Notes: generated from the letters alone by a model not told the origin. A DNA stretch of 64,000 bases from Accumulibacter phosphatis (GCF_000024165.1 NC_013194.1:3906001-3970000), one strand, 5' to 3'; counted from the stretch's first letter, positions 51,904 to 61,196 are shown. Numbers and translations: made by a program.

Positions 51904-53544
51904 ATGTTCAAGAACCTTCGCATCGGCGCCCGGCTCGGCCTGGGCTTCGGCCTCGTCCTCGTCCTCATGGCCGCCCTCGCGGCGACATCATACAACCGGC
52001 TTGACCATCTCAACGGGGCGATCACGGGCATGCTCAAAGATCGCTTCCCGAAGACGGTCTGGGCCAACGACGTGATCGACCAGGTCAATGTCGTCGCACG
52101 CGCGACGCGCGGTGCGATGCTCTCCAGCAAGCCGGACGACATCCAGAAGGAACTCGAACGCATTCCCGAAGCGCGCAAGGCGGCCGGCGAAGCGCTTGCC
52201 AAGCTCGAAAAGGTCAGCACCTCGGAAGCGGACAAGAAAGCACTCGCCGCGGTAGTTGACAAGGGCAAGGCTTACGGCGCCGAGCTGGACAAGTTCATTG
52301 AGATCGCCAAGTCGGGAAAGCGCGAGGAGGCCATCACGCAGTTGATGGGCCCATTCCGCAAGGTTCACAACGACTATGTCGCGACAATTACCGCACTGAT
52401 CGACTTCCAGGTCGATCTGATGAAGAAGAGCGGCGAGGCGGCCGACAAGTCGGCCGAACAGGCAGAGGTCATTGTCCTCGTCTTGGCGATTAGTGCCTTC
52501 CTCATCGGCATCGGCTTCGCTTTCTGGGTGACACGCTCGATCACGCGACCGATCAGTGAGGCGGTAAGCGCCGCCAACGCGCTCGCCGAAGGCGACCTGT
52601 CGGTCAACATCAAGGTCGACAGCAAGGACGAGGTCGGCCAGTTGATGGCGGCGCTGCAAACGATGGTCGGCAAGCTCTCGCAGATCATCGGCGAGGTACG
52701 CACCGCCGCCGACAATCTCTCCAACGCCTCGGGCCAGGTCTCGGCGACCGCCCAGTCGCTGTCGCAGTCGTCCAGCGAGCAAGCGGCGTCGGTCGAGGAA
52801 AGCACTGCCAGCATGGAAGAGATGAGCGCCTCGATCGTCCAGAACACCGAGAACGCCCGCGTCACCGACGGCATGGCGTCGACCGCCGCCCGGCAGGCCG
52901 TCGAAGGTGGCGAAGCCGTCGGCCGCACCGTCGAGGCGATGAAGAGCATCGCCGAGAAAATCGGCATCATCGACGACATCGCCTACCAGACCAACCTGCT
53001 GGCGCTCAATGCCGCCATCGAGGCGGCGCGCGCCGGCGAGCACGGCAAGGGTTTCGCCGTCGTTGCCGCCGAAGTCAGGAAGCTCGCCGAACGCAGCCAG
53101 GTCGCCGCGCAGGAAATCGGCAACGTCGCCAAGGACTCGGTGAAACTCGCCGAACGCGCCGGCTCGCTGCTCGGCGAGATGGTACCGTCGATCCGCAAGA
53201 CCTCGGATCTCGTGCAGGAAATCGCCGCCGCCTCGCAGGAACAGTCCTCGGGTGTCGGCCAGATCAACGGCGCCATGAGCCAACTCAATCAGGCGACGCA
53301 GCAGAACGCCTCGGCCTCCGAGGAACTCGCCGCCACCGCCGAAGAACTCGGCGGCCAGGCCGGCCAGTTGCAGGAACTGATGACCTTCTTCCAGCTCGCC
53401 GACGCCGGTCGCTCGCCGGCCGCCGCGAGAAGGACTGCCCCCGCCGCGCGCGCCCAGCGCACCGCCGCGCCGGCAGCGCGTCCGCGGACAGCGGGGCGGG
53501 TCGCCGCCGTGGCGCCTTCCGAACACGATTTCGAACGTTTCTGA
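51904..53544 (+). CDS. Methyl-accepting chemotaxis protein 1
   Basis: A 546-residue receptor. Membrane helices at about 10-28 and 190-210 enclose a helical four-helix-bundle (4HB_MCP-like) sensor of about 160 residues. HAMP is at about 210-262 (SITRPISEAVSAANALAEGDLSV). The signalling domain has the tip DIAYQTNLLALNAAIEAARAGEHGKGFAVVAAEVRKLAE. After residue 475 comes an Ala/Arg/Pro-rich linker and the terminal DFERF. From residue 261 on, the gene is nearly identical in DNA to receptor 2 and also close to receptor 3. CheW follows after 10 bases. The ligand is unknown. Confidence 0.93.
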   Translation: MFKNLRIGARLGLGFGLVLVLMAALAATSYNRLDHLNGAITGMLKDRFPKTVWANDVIDQVNVVARATRGAMLSSKPDDIQKELERIPEARKAAGEALAKLEKVSTSEADKKALAAVVDKGKAYGAELDKFIEIAKSGKREEAITQLMGPFRKVHNDYVATITALIDFQVDLMKKSGEAADKSAEQAEVIVLVLAISAFLIGIGFAFWVTRSITRPISEAVSAANALAEGDLSVNIKVDSKDEVGQLMAALQTMVGKLSQIIGEVRTAADNLSNASGQVSATAQSLSQSSSEQAASVEESTASMEEMSASIVQNTENARVTDGMASTAARQAVEGGEAVGRTVEAMKSIAEKIGIIDDIAYQTNLLALNAAIEAARAGEHGKGFAVVAAEVRKLAERSQVAAQEIGNVAKDSVKLAERAGSLLGEMVPSIRKTSDLVQEIAAASQEQSSGVGQINGAMSQLNQATQQNASASEELAATAEELGGQAGQLQELMTFFQLADAGRSPAAARRTAPAARAQRTAAPAARPRTAGRVAAVAPSEHDFERF

Positions 53545-54094
53545 GGAGCCCTCGATGACCCAGATCGCCCAGAACCGTCCCGCTGGCGGCCCCGTCAACG
53601 CGCTCGCCAGACAGGCGGCAGCCGCGCTCGAAGCCCGCCAGGCCGCCGCCGACGGCCCGCAGCAATACCTCACCTTCCTGCTCGGCGGCGAGATGTTTGC
53701 CGTCGCCATCCTCAACGTCAAGGAAATCATCGAGTACGGCAACCTCACCGAGATCCCGATGATGCCGCCCTTCATCCGCGGCGTCATCAACCTGCGCGGC
53801 AGCGTCGTGCCCGTGATCGACCTCGCCGCCCGCTTTGGCGGTGCCGAGAGCCAGATCGGCAAACGCTCGTGCATCGTCATCCTCGAGGTCAGCGAAGGCG
53901 ATTTTCGCCACGACATCGGCATCATGGTCGATGCGGTCTCGGAAGTGATCGAGATTCCCGGCAGCGAAATCGAGCCGCCACCCTCGTTCGGCGCCCGCAT
54001 CCGCGCCGACTTCATCCAGGGAATGGGCAAGGTCGCCGGCAGGTTCGTCATCATCCTCAACATCGTCAGGGTGCTGTCGGTCGACGAGATTGCG
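52682..54094 (+). repeat. Direct repeat copy 1: receptor signalling half plus cheW
   Basis: About 1413 bases covering the 3' two thirds of receptor 1 and nearly all of the first cheW. The same sequence recurs at 55038-56450 at a constant offset of 2356 bases. I noted about 14 substitutions and no insertions or deletions, that is about 99 % identity. The left edge lies just after the HAMP region, the right edge near the end of cheW. Confidence 0.9.
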
Positions 54095-54142
54095 CTGCTC
54101 GCGCAGGTCGCCAGCGCCGAGACGAGCAGCGGCGCGGCATGA
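53555..54142 (+). CDS. cheW: CheW coupling protein 1
   Basis: A 195-residue CheW. After a 35-residue Ala-rich N-terminal extension the core fits the family: YLTFLLGGEMFAVAILNVKEIIEYGNLTEIPMMPPFIRGVINLRGSVVPVIDLAARFG, then DIGIMVDAVSEVIEIPGSEIEPPPSFG. It links receptors to CheA. It starts 10 bases after receptor 1 and ends in a different tail (LLAQVASAETSSGAA) from its near-identical copy at 55911. The DNA of all but the last 16 codons is part of the long direct repeat. Confidence 0.95.
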   Translation: MTQIAQNRPAGGPVNALARQAAAALEARQAAADGPQQYLTFLLGGEMFAVAILNVKEIIEYGNLTEIPMMPPFIRGVINLRGSVVPVIDLAARFGGAESQIGKRSCIVILEVSEGDFRHDIGIMVDAVSEVIEIPGSEIEPPPSFGARIRADFIQGMGKVAGRFVIILNIVRVLSVDEIALLAQVASAETSSGAA

Positions 54143-54247
54143 CGGCGCTGGCCGGTCGATCGCTTCCCCGTAATGGCCAGGGCACGCGGCAAGCCCGCCC
54201 TGGCTCGCAGCCTTCCATCACCAGCCACTATCAAGACGAGGTAACCC

Positions 54248-55900
54248 ATGTCAGGCCGTCTTACCATCAAGCTCAGGCTGATCGCCGTCCTGGGTTTTCT
54301 CTGCCTCCTCCTGTTCCTGGTGGGAGCGCAAGGGCTGCTCGGCATGCGAGCGACCAATGACGGTCTGGCGAGGGTCTACAACGACCGCGTCGTTCCACTC
54401 AAGCAGCTCAAGCTAATCGCCGACGCCTACGCGGTGGCGATCATCGATGCCGCCAACAAACTCAATGCCGGCCGGATGAACGCCGAGGAAGCGGCCAAGG
54501 GCGTGCGTGAAGCAAGCACGCTGATCGCCCAGGAATGGAAAGCCTATATGGCGACGACGCTGACCGCCGACGAAGCCCGCCTGGCCAAGGAAGCCGAAGC
54601 GCTTTTCGCTGCCGCCAACCGGGACGTCGCGCGCCTTGCCGCATTTCTCGCCGACAAGCGCGGCAGCCTGGCCGGCCGCGCGGGCGAATTCGACGGCCCG
54701 CTGTACGCGACGATTGACCCCATCAGCGGCAAGATCGGCGAGTTGATCGACCTGCAACTCGTTGTCGCGAAGCAGGAATACGACGCGTCCACCGCCAAGT
54801 ACCACAGTACCCTCATCATCACCAGCAGCCTCATCGCCGGCGCCATCCTCGTCTCGGCCCTGCTTGGCGTGCTGCTGACGCGCAGCATCCTGGCGCAGTT
54901 GGGTGGTGAGCCGGCGCATGTGGCGAAAATCGTCGCGCAAGTGGCCGCGGGCAACCTGGCAGTGCACGTCGACACCCGTGCCGACGACTCCAGCAGCATG
55001 ATGGCCGGCATCAAGGCGATGATTGCCAAATTATCCGAGATCATCGGCGAGGTACGCACCGCCGCCGACAATCTCTCCAACGCCTCGGGCCAGGTCTCGG
55101 CGACCGCGCAGTCGCTGTCGCAGTCGTCCAGCGAGCAGGCGGCGTCGGTCGAGGAAAGCACGGCCAGCATGGAAGAGATGAGCGCCTCGATCGTCCAGAA
55201 CACCGAGAACGCCCGCGTCACCGACGGCATGGCGTCGACCGCCGCCCGGCAGGCCGTCGAAGGCGGCGAAGCCGTCGGCCGCACCGTCGAGGCGATGAAG
55301 AGCATCGCCGAGAAAATTGGCATCATCGACGACATCGCCTACCAGACCAACCTGCTGGCGCTCAATGCCGCCATCGAGGCGGCGCGCGCCGGCGAGCACG
55401 GCAAGGGTTTCGCCGTCGTTGCCGCCGAAGTCAGGAAGCTCGCCGAACGCAGCCAGGTCGCCGCGCAGGAAATCGGCAACGTCGCCAAGGACTCGGTGAA
55501 ACTCGCCGAACGCGCCGGCTCGCTGCTCGGCGAGATGGTACCGTCGATCCGCAAGACCTCGGATCTCGTGCAGGAAATCGCCGCCGCCTCGCAGGAGCAG
55601 TCCTCGGGTGTCGGCCAGATCAACGGCGCCATGAGCCAACTCAACCAGGCGACGCAGCAGAACGCCTCGGCCTCCGAGGAACTCGCCGCCACCGCCGAAG
55701 AACTCGGCGGCCAAGCCGGCCAGTTGCAGGAACTGATGACCTTCTTCCAGCTCGCCGACGCCGGTCGCTCGCCGGCCGCCGCGAGAAGGACTGCCCCCGC
55801 CGCGCGCGCCCAGCGCACCGCCGCGCCGGCAGCGCGTCCGCGGACAGCGGGGCGGGTCGCCGCCGTGGCGCCTTCCGAACACGATTTCGAACGTTTCTGA
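54248..55900 (+). CDS. Methyl-accepting chemotaxis protein 2
   Basis: A 550-residue receptor. Helices at about 10-32 and 184-205 frame a helical sensor (about 35-180) unlike that of receptor 1. The HAMP reads SILAQLGGEPAHVAKIVAQVAAGNLAVHV, a LGGEP-type variant. From about residue 265 (EIIGEVRTAADNLSNASGQ) to the DFERF end the protein is practically the same as receptor 1, and so is the DNA. The signalling tip is complete. Another cheW follows after 10 bases. It looks like the product of a tandem duplication with replacement of the sensor half. Confidence 0.93.
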   Translation: MSGRLTIKLRLIAVLGFLCLLLFLVGAQGLLGMRATNDGLARVYNDRVVPLKQLKLIADAYAVAIIDAANKLNAGRMNAEEAAKGVREASTLIAQEWKAYMATTLTADEARLAKEAEALFAAANRDVARLAAFLADKRGSLAGRAGEFDGPLYATIDPISGKIGELIDLQLVVAKQEYDASTAKYHSTLIITSSLIAGAILVSALLGVLLTRSILAQLGGEPAHVAKIVAQVAAGNLAVHVDTRADDSSSMMAGIKAMIAKLSEIIGEVRTAADNLSNASGQVSATAQSLSQSSSEQAASVEESTASMEEMSASIVQNTENARVTDGMASTAARQAVEGGEAVGRTVEAMKSIAEKIGIIDDIAYQTNLLALNAAIEAARAGEHGKGFAVVAAEVRKLAERSQVAAQEIGNVAKDSVKLAERAGSLLGEMVPSIRKTSDLVQEIAAASQEQSSGVGQINGAMSQLNQATQQNASASEELAATAEELGGQAGQLQELMTFFQLADAGRSPAAARRTAPAARAQRTAAPAARPRTAGRVAAVAPSEHDFERF

Positions 55901-56450
55901 GGAGCCCTCGATGACCCAGATCGCCCAGAACCGTCCCGCTGGCGGCCCCGTCAACGCGCTCGCCAGACAGGCGGCAGCCGCGCTCGAAGCCCACCAGGCC
56001 GCCGCCGACGGCCCGCAGCAATACCTCACCTTCCTGCTCGGCGGCGAGATGTTTGCCGTCGCCATCCTCAACGTCAAGGAAATCATCGAGTACGGCAACC
56101 TCACCGAGATCCCGATGATGCCGCCCTTCATCCGCGGCGTCATCAACCTGCGCGGCAGCGTCGTGCCCGTGATCGACCTCGCCGCCCGCTTTGGCGGTGC
56201 CGAGAGCCAGATCGGCAAACGCTCGTGCATCGTCATCCTCGAGGTCAGCGAAGGCGATTTTCGCCACGACATCGGCATCATGGTCGATGCGGTCTCGGAA
56301 GTGATCGAGATTCCCGGCAGCGAAATCGAGCCGCCACCCTCCTTCGGCGCCCGCATCCGCGCCGACTTCATCCAGGGAATGGGCAAGGTCGCCGGCAGGT
56401 TCGTCATCATCCTCAACATAGTCAGAGTACTGTCGGTCGACGAGATTGCG
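55038..56450 (+). repeat. Direct repeat copy 2: receptor signalling half plus cheW
   Basis: Second copy of the repeat at 52682-54094. It covers the signalling half of receptor 2, the 10-base gap and nearly all of the second cheW. Most differences are at synonymous positions; near the right edge the density of changes rises. Confidence 0.9.
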
Positions 56451-56492
56451 ACGCTCGCCGCGCTCGCCGACCATGCTGGAAGCAACGTCTGA
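55911..56492 (+). CDS. cheW: CheW coupling protein 2
   Basis: A 193-residue CheW. It differs from the copy at 53555 by one residue near position 28 (His for Arg) and by the tail (TLAALADHAGSNV). All CheW core motifs (EIPMMPPFIRGVINLRGSVVPVIDL, GIMVDAVSEVIEI) are kept, so both copies should couple receptors to the single CheA seen here. The DNA is part of repeat copy 2. Receptor 3 follows after 60 bases with its own ribosome site, and no third cheW follows receptor 3. Confidence 0.95.
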   Translation: MTQIAQNRPAGGPVNALARQAAAALEAHQAAADGPQQYLTFLLGGEMFAVAILNVKEIIEYGNLTEIPMMPPFIRGVINLRGSVVPVIDLAARFGGAESQIGKRSCIVILEVSEGDFRHDIGIMVDAVSEVIEIPGSEIEPPPSFGARIRADFIQGMGKVAGRFVIILNIVRVLSVDEIATLAALADHAGSNV

Positions 56493-56552
56493 TCCACCCC
56501 GCACCGCTCGGCGTGCCGAGAGAAACCGCTCACCATATACGGAGAAATCGCA

Positions 56553-58196
56553 GTGCTAAAAAAACGCTTGGTAGTCATCGGCCTGCTCATCGTCGTTCTC
56601 GCCTCGTCGATCGGAGGCGCTGCATGGTACATGCAGTCCACCCTGCGTGCGGCCTTGACCGATACCCAGCAGGGCGGAGTCGAGGGGAATGCCGCGCTGG
56701 CTTCGGCGCAGGACGCGATGTGGAAACTCCGCTTCGGCGTGTCGCAATACGCCGGCAGCACGGACGCGGCAACTCGGACGAAGGTGGTGAACGACAGTCC
56801 CGAGCAGTTCCGACAGCTCGAGGACGCGATCGGCCGCTTTGCCAAGACAGCGGTTAACGAGGAAGGACGCCGCGCTATCGATGAATTCCGCTCCGCGTAT
56901 GAGCCATACCGGAGCGATAGACCCAAGTGGCTGGCTTTGATGGAACAGGGTAAGACGGACGAGGCCAAGGAATTCCGGGCACGCACGATCCTCCTGTCGG
57001 GAGCCGCGACCGTCAAGGCTCTGACGAAGCTGATCGAGGTACAGACCAAGCGCAACGAGCAAGCAACGATCATCGCTCAGGATACCGCGCGGCGCGGGGT
57101 TTACGCGTTGATCGTCGTCGCCGCACTGGCGACCCTGTTTTCCGTCGCCGCGCTTGCCTGGATCGGTCGAGATCTGCTGCGTCTTCTGGGCGGGGAGCCG
57201 GCTGACGCAGTGGCCGTGGCGCGCGCGATTACCGAGGGAAACTTGGCCGTCGACATTCGTCTCCAGGATGGCGACGGCTCCAGTCTGCTCGCCAGCCTCG
57301 CGCAGATGCGGGACACGCTCGGGCGAACCATCGGGGATGTCCGTAACGCTGCCGACAAGCTCAGCAACGCCTCGGGCCAGGTCTCGGCGACCGCGCAGTC
57401 GCTGTCGCAGTCGTCCAGCGAGCAGGCGGCGTCGGTCGAGGAAAGCACCGCCAGCATGGAGCAGATGAGTGCCTCGATCGTGCAGAACACCGAGAACGCC
57501 CGCGTCACCGACGGCATGGCGTCGACCGCCGCCCGGCAGGCCGTCGAAGGCGGCGAAGCCGTCGGCCGCACCGTCGAGGCGATGAAGAGCATCGCCGAGA
57601 AAATCGGCATCATCGACGACATCGCCTACCAGACCAACCTGCTGGCGCTCAATGCCGCCATCGAGGCGGCGCGCGCCGGCGAGCACGGCAAGGGTTTCGC
57701 CGTCGTTGCCGCCGAAGTCAGGAAGCTCGCCGAACGCAGCCAGGTCGCCGCGCAGGAAATCGGCAACGTCGCCAAGGACTCGGTGAAACTCGCCGAACGC
57801 GCCGGCTCGCTGCTCGGCGAGATGGTGCCGTCGATCCGCAAGACTTCTGATCTGGTGCAGGAAATCGCTGCCGCCTCGCAGGAGCAGTCCTCCGGCGTCG
57901 GCCAGATCAACGGCGCCATGGGCCAACTCAACCAGGCGACGCAGCAGAACGCTTCGGCCTCCGAAGAGCTCGCCGCCACCGCCGAGGAACTCGGCGGCCA
58001 GGCCGGCCAGTTGCAGGAACTGATGACCTTCTTCCAGCTCGCCGACGCCGGCCGCTCGCCGGCCGCCGCGAGAAGGACCGCCCCCGCCGCGCGCGCCACT
58101 CGCCCCGCGCGCGCTGCCGCGCCGGCAGCGCGTCCCCGGGCACCAGGGCGCGTTGCCGCCGTGGCCCCTTCCGAACATGATTTCGAACGCTTCTGA
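56553..58196 (+). CDS. Methyl-accepting chemotaxis protein 3
   Basis: A 547-residue receptor starting at GTG (GGAGAAA site 8 bases before it). Helices at about 6-26 and 188-210 frame a third, different helical sensor. The HAMP is of the LLGGEPADAVAVARAITEGNLAVDI type. From residue about 272 (NASGQVSATAQSLSQSSSEQAASVEES) to the end it matches receptors 1 and 2, with a few more changes (EQM for EEM; a slightly different Ala/Arg/Pro linker) and the same DFERF terminus. No cheW follows; the Cache receptor begins 86 bases later. Confidence 0.93.
   Translation: MLKKRLVVIGLLIVVLASSIGGAAWYMQSTLRAALTDTQQGGVEGNAALASAQDAMWKLRFGVSQYAGSTDAATRTKVVNDSPEQFRQLEDAIGRFAKTAVNEEGRRAIDEFRSAYEPYRSDRPKWLALMEQGKTDEAKEFRARTILLSGAATVKALTKLIEVQTKRNEQATIIAQDTARRGVYALIVVAALATLFSVAALAWIGRDLLRLLGGEPADAVAVARAITEGNLAVDIRLQDGDGSSLLASLAQMRDTLGRTIGDVRNAADKLSNASGQVSATAQSLSQSSSEQAASVEESTASMEQMSASIVQNTENARVTDGMASTAARQAVEGGEAVGRTVEAMKSIAEKIGIIDDIAYQTNLLALNAAIEAARAGEHGKGFAVVAAEVRKLAERSQVAAQEIGNVAKDSVKLAERAGSLLGEMVPSIRKTSDLVQEIAAASQEQSSGVGQINGAMGQLNQATQQNASASEELAATAEELGGQAGQLQELMTFFQLADAGRSPAAARRTAPAARATRPARAAAPAARPRAPGRVAAVAPSEHDFERF
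57366..58099 (+). repeat. Third, shorter copy of the receptor signalling repeat
   Basis: About 734 bases of receptor 3 match 52723-53456 of receptor 1 with somewhat lower identity than copies 1 and 2 share. The match begins at AACGCCTCGGGCCAGGTC and becomes ragged in the Ala/Arg/Pro linker. No cheW is attached to this copy. Confidence 0.85.
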
Positions 58197-58282
58197 GCGA
58201 CAGACGTCGATGACCCGGATCGGCGCTGCCGCCTTGGTCTGCCAACCGAAGTCACCGACCGTCTTCACCCGAGGGAGTCAGC

Positions 58283-60229
58283 ATGCTTGGTTTTTTGAAC
58301 CGATCGCTGCGTCTGCAAATCGCCGCCCTGGTCCTCGTCAGCACGGTGCTGCTGCTCGGCGGTTTCGGCTGGTTCGTTTCGTCTTACGTCGCCTCGATCA
58401 ATCGGCAAGTCGAGACGCAAAAGCTGCACGAGACGAACAAGTTCATTCTGAACATGCTGGCGCAGACCGATGCGCTGCTGCGCGAACAGGCCGACACCTG
58501 GTTGGCCCAGTTGGCGGCAGCGCTTCCCGGCAGCTTCACCGCGGGTGACTCGGCGGCCAAGACACCGGAACTGCGCGTCGCCGACAAGCTCCTCAACGGA
58601 CGCACGACCGAGGTTGACGCGATCGTCGCCGCGACCCCGGGCGGCAACGGCGTTGCGACGATCTTCGCTCGCCAGGGTGACGACTTCCTGCGCATCGCCA
58701 CGTCGCTGAAGAACGACAAGGGAGAACGCATGACCGGCACCCTGCTCGGCAAGGATCACCCCGCCTACGCGAGCCTGATTGCCGGACAGGACTACAGCGG
58801 CAAGGCGACGCTGTTCGGTCGCCAGTTCATGGCCAAGTATCGGCCCGTCAAGGACGCCCAGGGCCGCGTCGTCGGCGCCCTGTTCGTCGGGATGAACATC
58901 ATGGCCTCGCTTGATCAGCTCAAGAACACGATCCGCAAGATCAAGCTCGGCGACACCGGCTACGTGTACGTCCTCGACGCTCGACCGGGCGAAACGGCGG
59001 GAACGCTGGTGATCCATCCGGCGCAGGAGGGCAAGAACATCGCCGCGGCGACCGACAGCGACGGACGCCGCTTCATCCAGGAGATTCTCGACAAGCGCAA
59101 CGGCGAGATCGTCTACCCGTGGATCAACAAGGAGGCCGGCGAAACGTCGCCACGCAACAAGATCGTCGTCTTCAACGAATTCGCCGACTGGCAATGGATC
59201 GTCGGCGCGGGCGTCTATACCGACGAGCTGTTCAGCCTGGCCGACAAGGTGCGCAAGCTGATGATCGGCGCCACGCTGGTGCTCTCGCTGGCCTTGTCGG
59301 CGATCCTGCTGCTGCTGATCAATCGCCTCGTCGTGCAGCCGCTGCGCGTTGCCGCCGATGCCGCGCAGCGACTCTCCGAAGGCGACCTGCTGGTGGACAT
59401 CGAAGCGCGCGGGAGCAACGAAGTCAGCCAACTGATGACGGCGATGCAGGCGATGGTCGGCAAGCTGCGCGAGATCATCGGCGATGTACGCGCCGCTGCC
59501 GACAACCTGGGCAATGCCGCGGGGCAGGTCTCGGCGACCGCCCAGTCGCTGTCGCAGTCGGCGAGCGAACAGGCGGCCTCGGTCGAGGAAACGAACGCCA
59601 GCATGGAGGAGATGGGCGCGTCGATCGTGCAGAACACCGAGAACGCGCGCATCACCGACGGCATCGCCAGCCAAGCCGCGCGGGAAGCCGAGGAAGGCGG
59701 CACGGCGGTGGCGAGTACGGTCGAGGCGATGAAGAGCATCGCCGAGAAGATCGGCATCATCGACGACATCGCCTACCAGACCAACCTGCTGGCGCTCAAC
59801 GCGGCCATCGAAGCAGCGCGCGCCGGCGAACACGGCAAGGGTTTCGCCGTCGTCGCAGCCGAAGTCAGGAAACTCGCCGAGCGCAGCCAGGTCGCCGCGC
59901 AGGAGATCGGCAACGTCGCCAAAGATTCGGTGAAACTCGCCGAGCGCGCCGGCTCGCTGCTCACGGCGATGCTGCCGTCGATCCGTAAGACTTCCGATCT
60001 CGTCCAGCAGATCGCTTCGGCGAGCCACCAGCAAAACTCGGGTGTCGGCCAGATCAACGGCGCCATGGGCCAGTTGAATCAGGCGACGCAGCAGAACGCC
60101 TCGGCCTCCGAGGAACTTGCCGCGACGGCCGAGGAGATGGGCGGCCAGGCGGCACAATTGCAGGAGTTGATGACCTTCTTCCAGATCGAGGAAGACGGCC
60201 ATCTGGCGTCTGCCCACCGGCCGGCGTGA
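58283..60229 (+). CDS. Cache-domain methyl-accepting chemotaxis protein
   Basis: A 648-residue receptor. Helices at about 10-32 and 327-349 frame a 290-residue periplasmic sensor with Cache-like features (VVGALFVGMNIMASLDQLKNTIRKIKLGDTGYVYVLDARPG, EFADWQWIVGAGVYTDELF). HAMP is at about 350-400. The signalling domain is homologous to receptors 1-3 but clearly diverged in sequence (VEETNASMEEMGASIVQN). The end (EEDGHLASAHRPA) lacks the DFERF tail. Cache domains often bind organic acids or amino acids; the ligand here is unknown. Confidence 0.93.
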   Translation: MLGFLNRSLRLQIAALVLVSTVLLLGGFGWFVSSYVASINRQVETQKLHETNKFILNMLAQTDALLREQADTWLAQLAAALPGSFTAGDSAAKTPELRVADKLLNGRTTEVDAIVAATPGGNGVATIFARQGDDFLRIATSLKNDKGERMTGTLLGKDHPAYASLIAGQDYSGKATLFGRQFMAKYRPVKDAQGRVVGALFVGMNIMASLDQLKNTIRKIKLGDTGYVYVLDARPGETAGTLVIHPAQEGKNIAAATDSDGRRFIQEILDKRNGEIVYPWINKEAGETSPRNKIVVFNEFADWQWIVGAGVYTDELFSLADKVRKLMIGATLVLSLALSAILLLLINRLVVQPLRVAADAAQRLSEGDLLVDIEARGSNEVSQLMTAMQAMVGKLREIIGDVRAAADNLGNAAGQVSATAQSLSQSASEQAASVEETNASMEEMGASIVQNTENARITDGIASQAAREAEEGGTAVASTVEAMKSIAEKIGIIDDIAYQTNLLALNAAIEAARAGEHGKGFAVVAAEVRKLAERSQVAAQEIGNVAKDSVKLAERAGSLLTAMLPSIRKTSDLVQQIASASHQQNSGVGQINGAMGQLNQATQQNASASEELAATAEEMGGQAAQLQELMTFFQIEEDGHLASAHRPA

Positions 60230-60275
60230 GCTCCGCTGCGACGACGCCATCCCGACCTTTGCCAAGACCCTGAAC

Positions 60276-61196
60276 ATGGCCTCCGCCACCGCCTCCCGCG
60301 CTGACCGCGAAGCTCAACTCCTCGACGGCCTCGATGCCGCCTCGCCGTGGGCAGCGGTTTTCGAGAACACCGGTCTGGCGGTCGCCGTCCTGAATGCGGA
60401 CTTCGTCTTTCTGCGCGTCAATTCGCGCTATGCGGCAGCCAATGACCAGGCGCCGGAGTTTTTCCCCGGCCGCAACTACTTCGAGATCTTCCCGCAGACC
60501 ACTGTCGAGGCGATCTTTCGCCGGGTCCGCGACTCGGGGATCGCCCAGGCCGTTACGCGTCGGCCGGGCACCGCGGACCTCGGCGCGACCGGAGAGATCG
60601 GCGCGTGTTGCTGGTCGCTGACGCCGTTCGCGGACGATACGCCGACCCGCACGACGCGCTACCTGGTGCTGACGATTCCGCTTCTCGGTGGCGTGCCGGC
60701 GGCCGCGAACGCCGCCCACCCCGCGGCAGCCGACCGCGATCCGGCGGAGACCGCCCTGCACGCCGGCGAACGCCGCTTCCGCGGCCTGTTTGAGTCGCTG
60801 ACGGCCGGCTTCGCGCTGCACGAGATAGTCCTCGACGCTGACGGCCAGGCCTGCGATTACCGTTTTCTCGAGGTCAACCCGGCGTTCGAGGCGATCACCG
60901 GCCTGACCCGCTCCGCGATCCTCGGGCGCTGCGCCCGCACACTTCTGCAGCCGCCCGACAGCCGCTGGCTCGCGCGCTACGCCAACGTGGCACTGACCGG
61001 CGACTGCGCGCAGTTCGACGATTTCAGCAACGACCTCGGCCGCCATTACCGGATCACCGTCTACTGCCCGGAACCCGGCCAGTTCGCCGTGCTCTACGAC
61101 GACGTGACCACGATCACGCGGCCGGCGCCGGCCGAGCCAGTTGCCGAACCACTTGCCGAGCCAGTTGTTGAGCCGTCACCGGGGAGCGCCGCATGA
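60276..61196 (+). CDS. PAS-domain protein without output domain
   Basis: A 306-residue soluble protein with two PAS-like domains: one at about 20-145 (AVFENTGLAVAVLNADFVFLRVNSRYAAAN) and one at about 165-285 (GLFESLTAGFALHEIVLDADGQACDYRFLEVNPAFEAITGL). No kinase, GGDEF or other output region follows; the chain ends in a Pro/Glu repeat (AEPVAEPLAEPVVEP). It probably binds a small ligand or partner and acts as an adaptor in the chemotaxis pathway. Its stop overlaps the cheD start by 4 bases (ATGA), which supports a shared role. Function is inferred from position. Confidence 0.82.
   Translation: MASATASRADREAQLLDGLDAASPWAAVFENTGLAVAVLNADFVFLRVNSRYAAANDQAPEFFPGRNYFEIFPQTTVEAIFRRVRDSGIAQAVTRRPGTADLGATGEIGACCWSLTPFADDTPTRTTRYLVLTIPLLGGVPAAANAAHPAAADRDPAETALHAGERRFRGLFESLTAGFALHEIVLDADGQACDYRFLEVNPAFEAITGLTRSAILGRCARTLLQPPDSRWLARYANVALTGDCAQFDDFSNDLGRHYRITVYCPEPGQFAVLYDDVTTITRPAPAEPVAEPLAEPVVEPSPGSAA

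Noticed and set aside
52682..56450. The direct repeats as insertion sequences or a transposon
   Set aside because: They hold only receptor and cheW coding sequence, have no transposase, terminal inverted repeats or target duplications.
52000..58260. Long antisense frames opposite the three receptors and cheW genes, similar to each other
   Set aside because: They repeat only because the receptor DNA is repeated. The sequence is Arg/Ala/Gly-rich and has no start or domain support.
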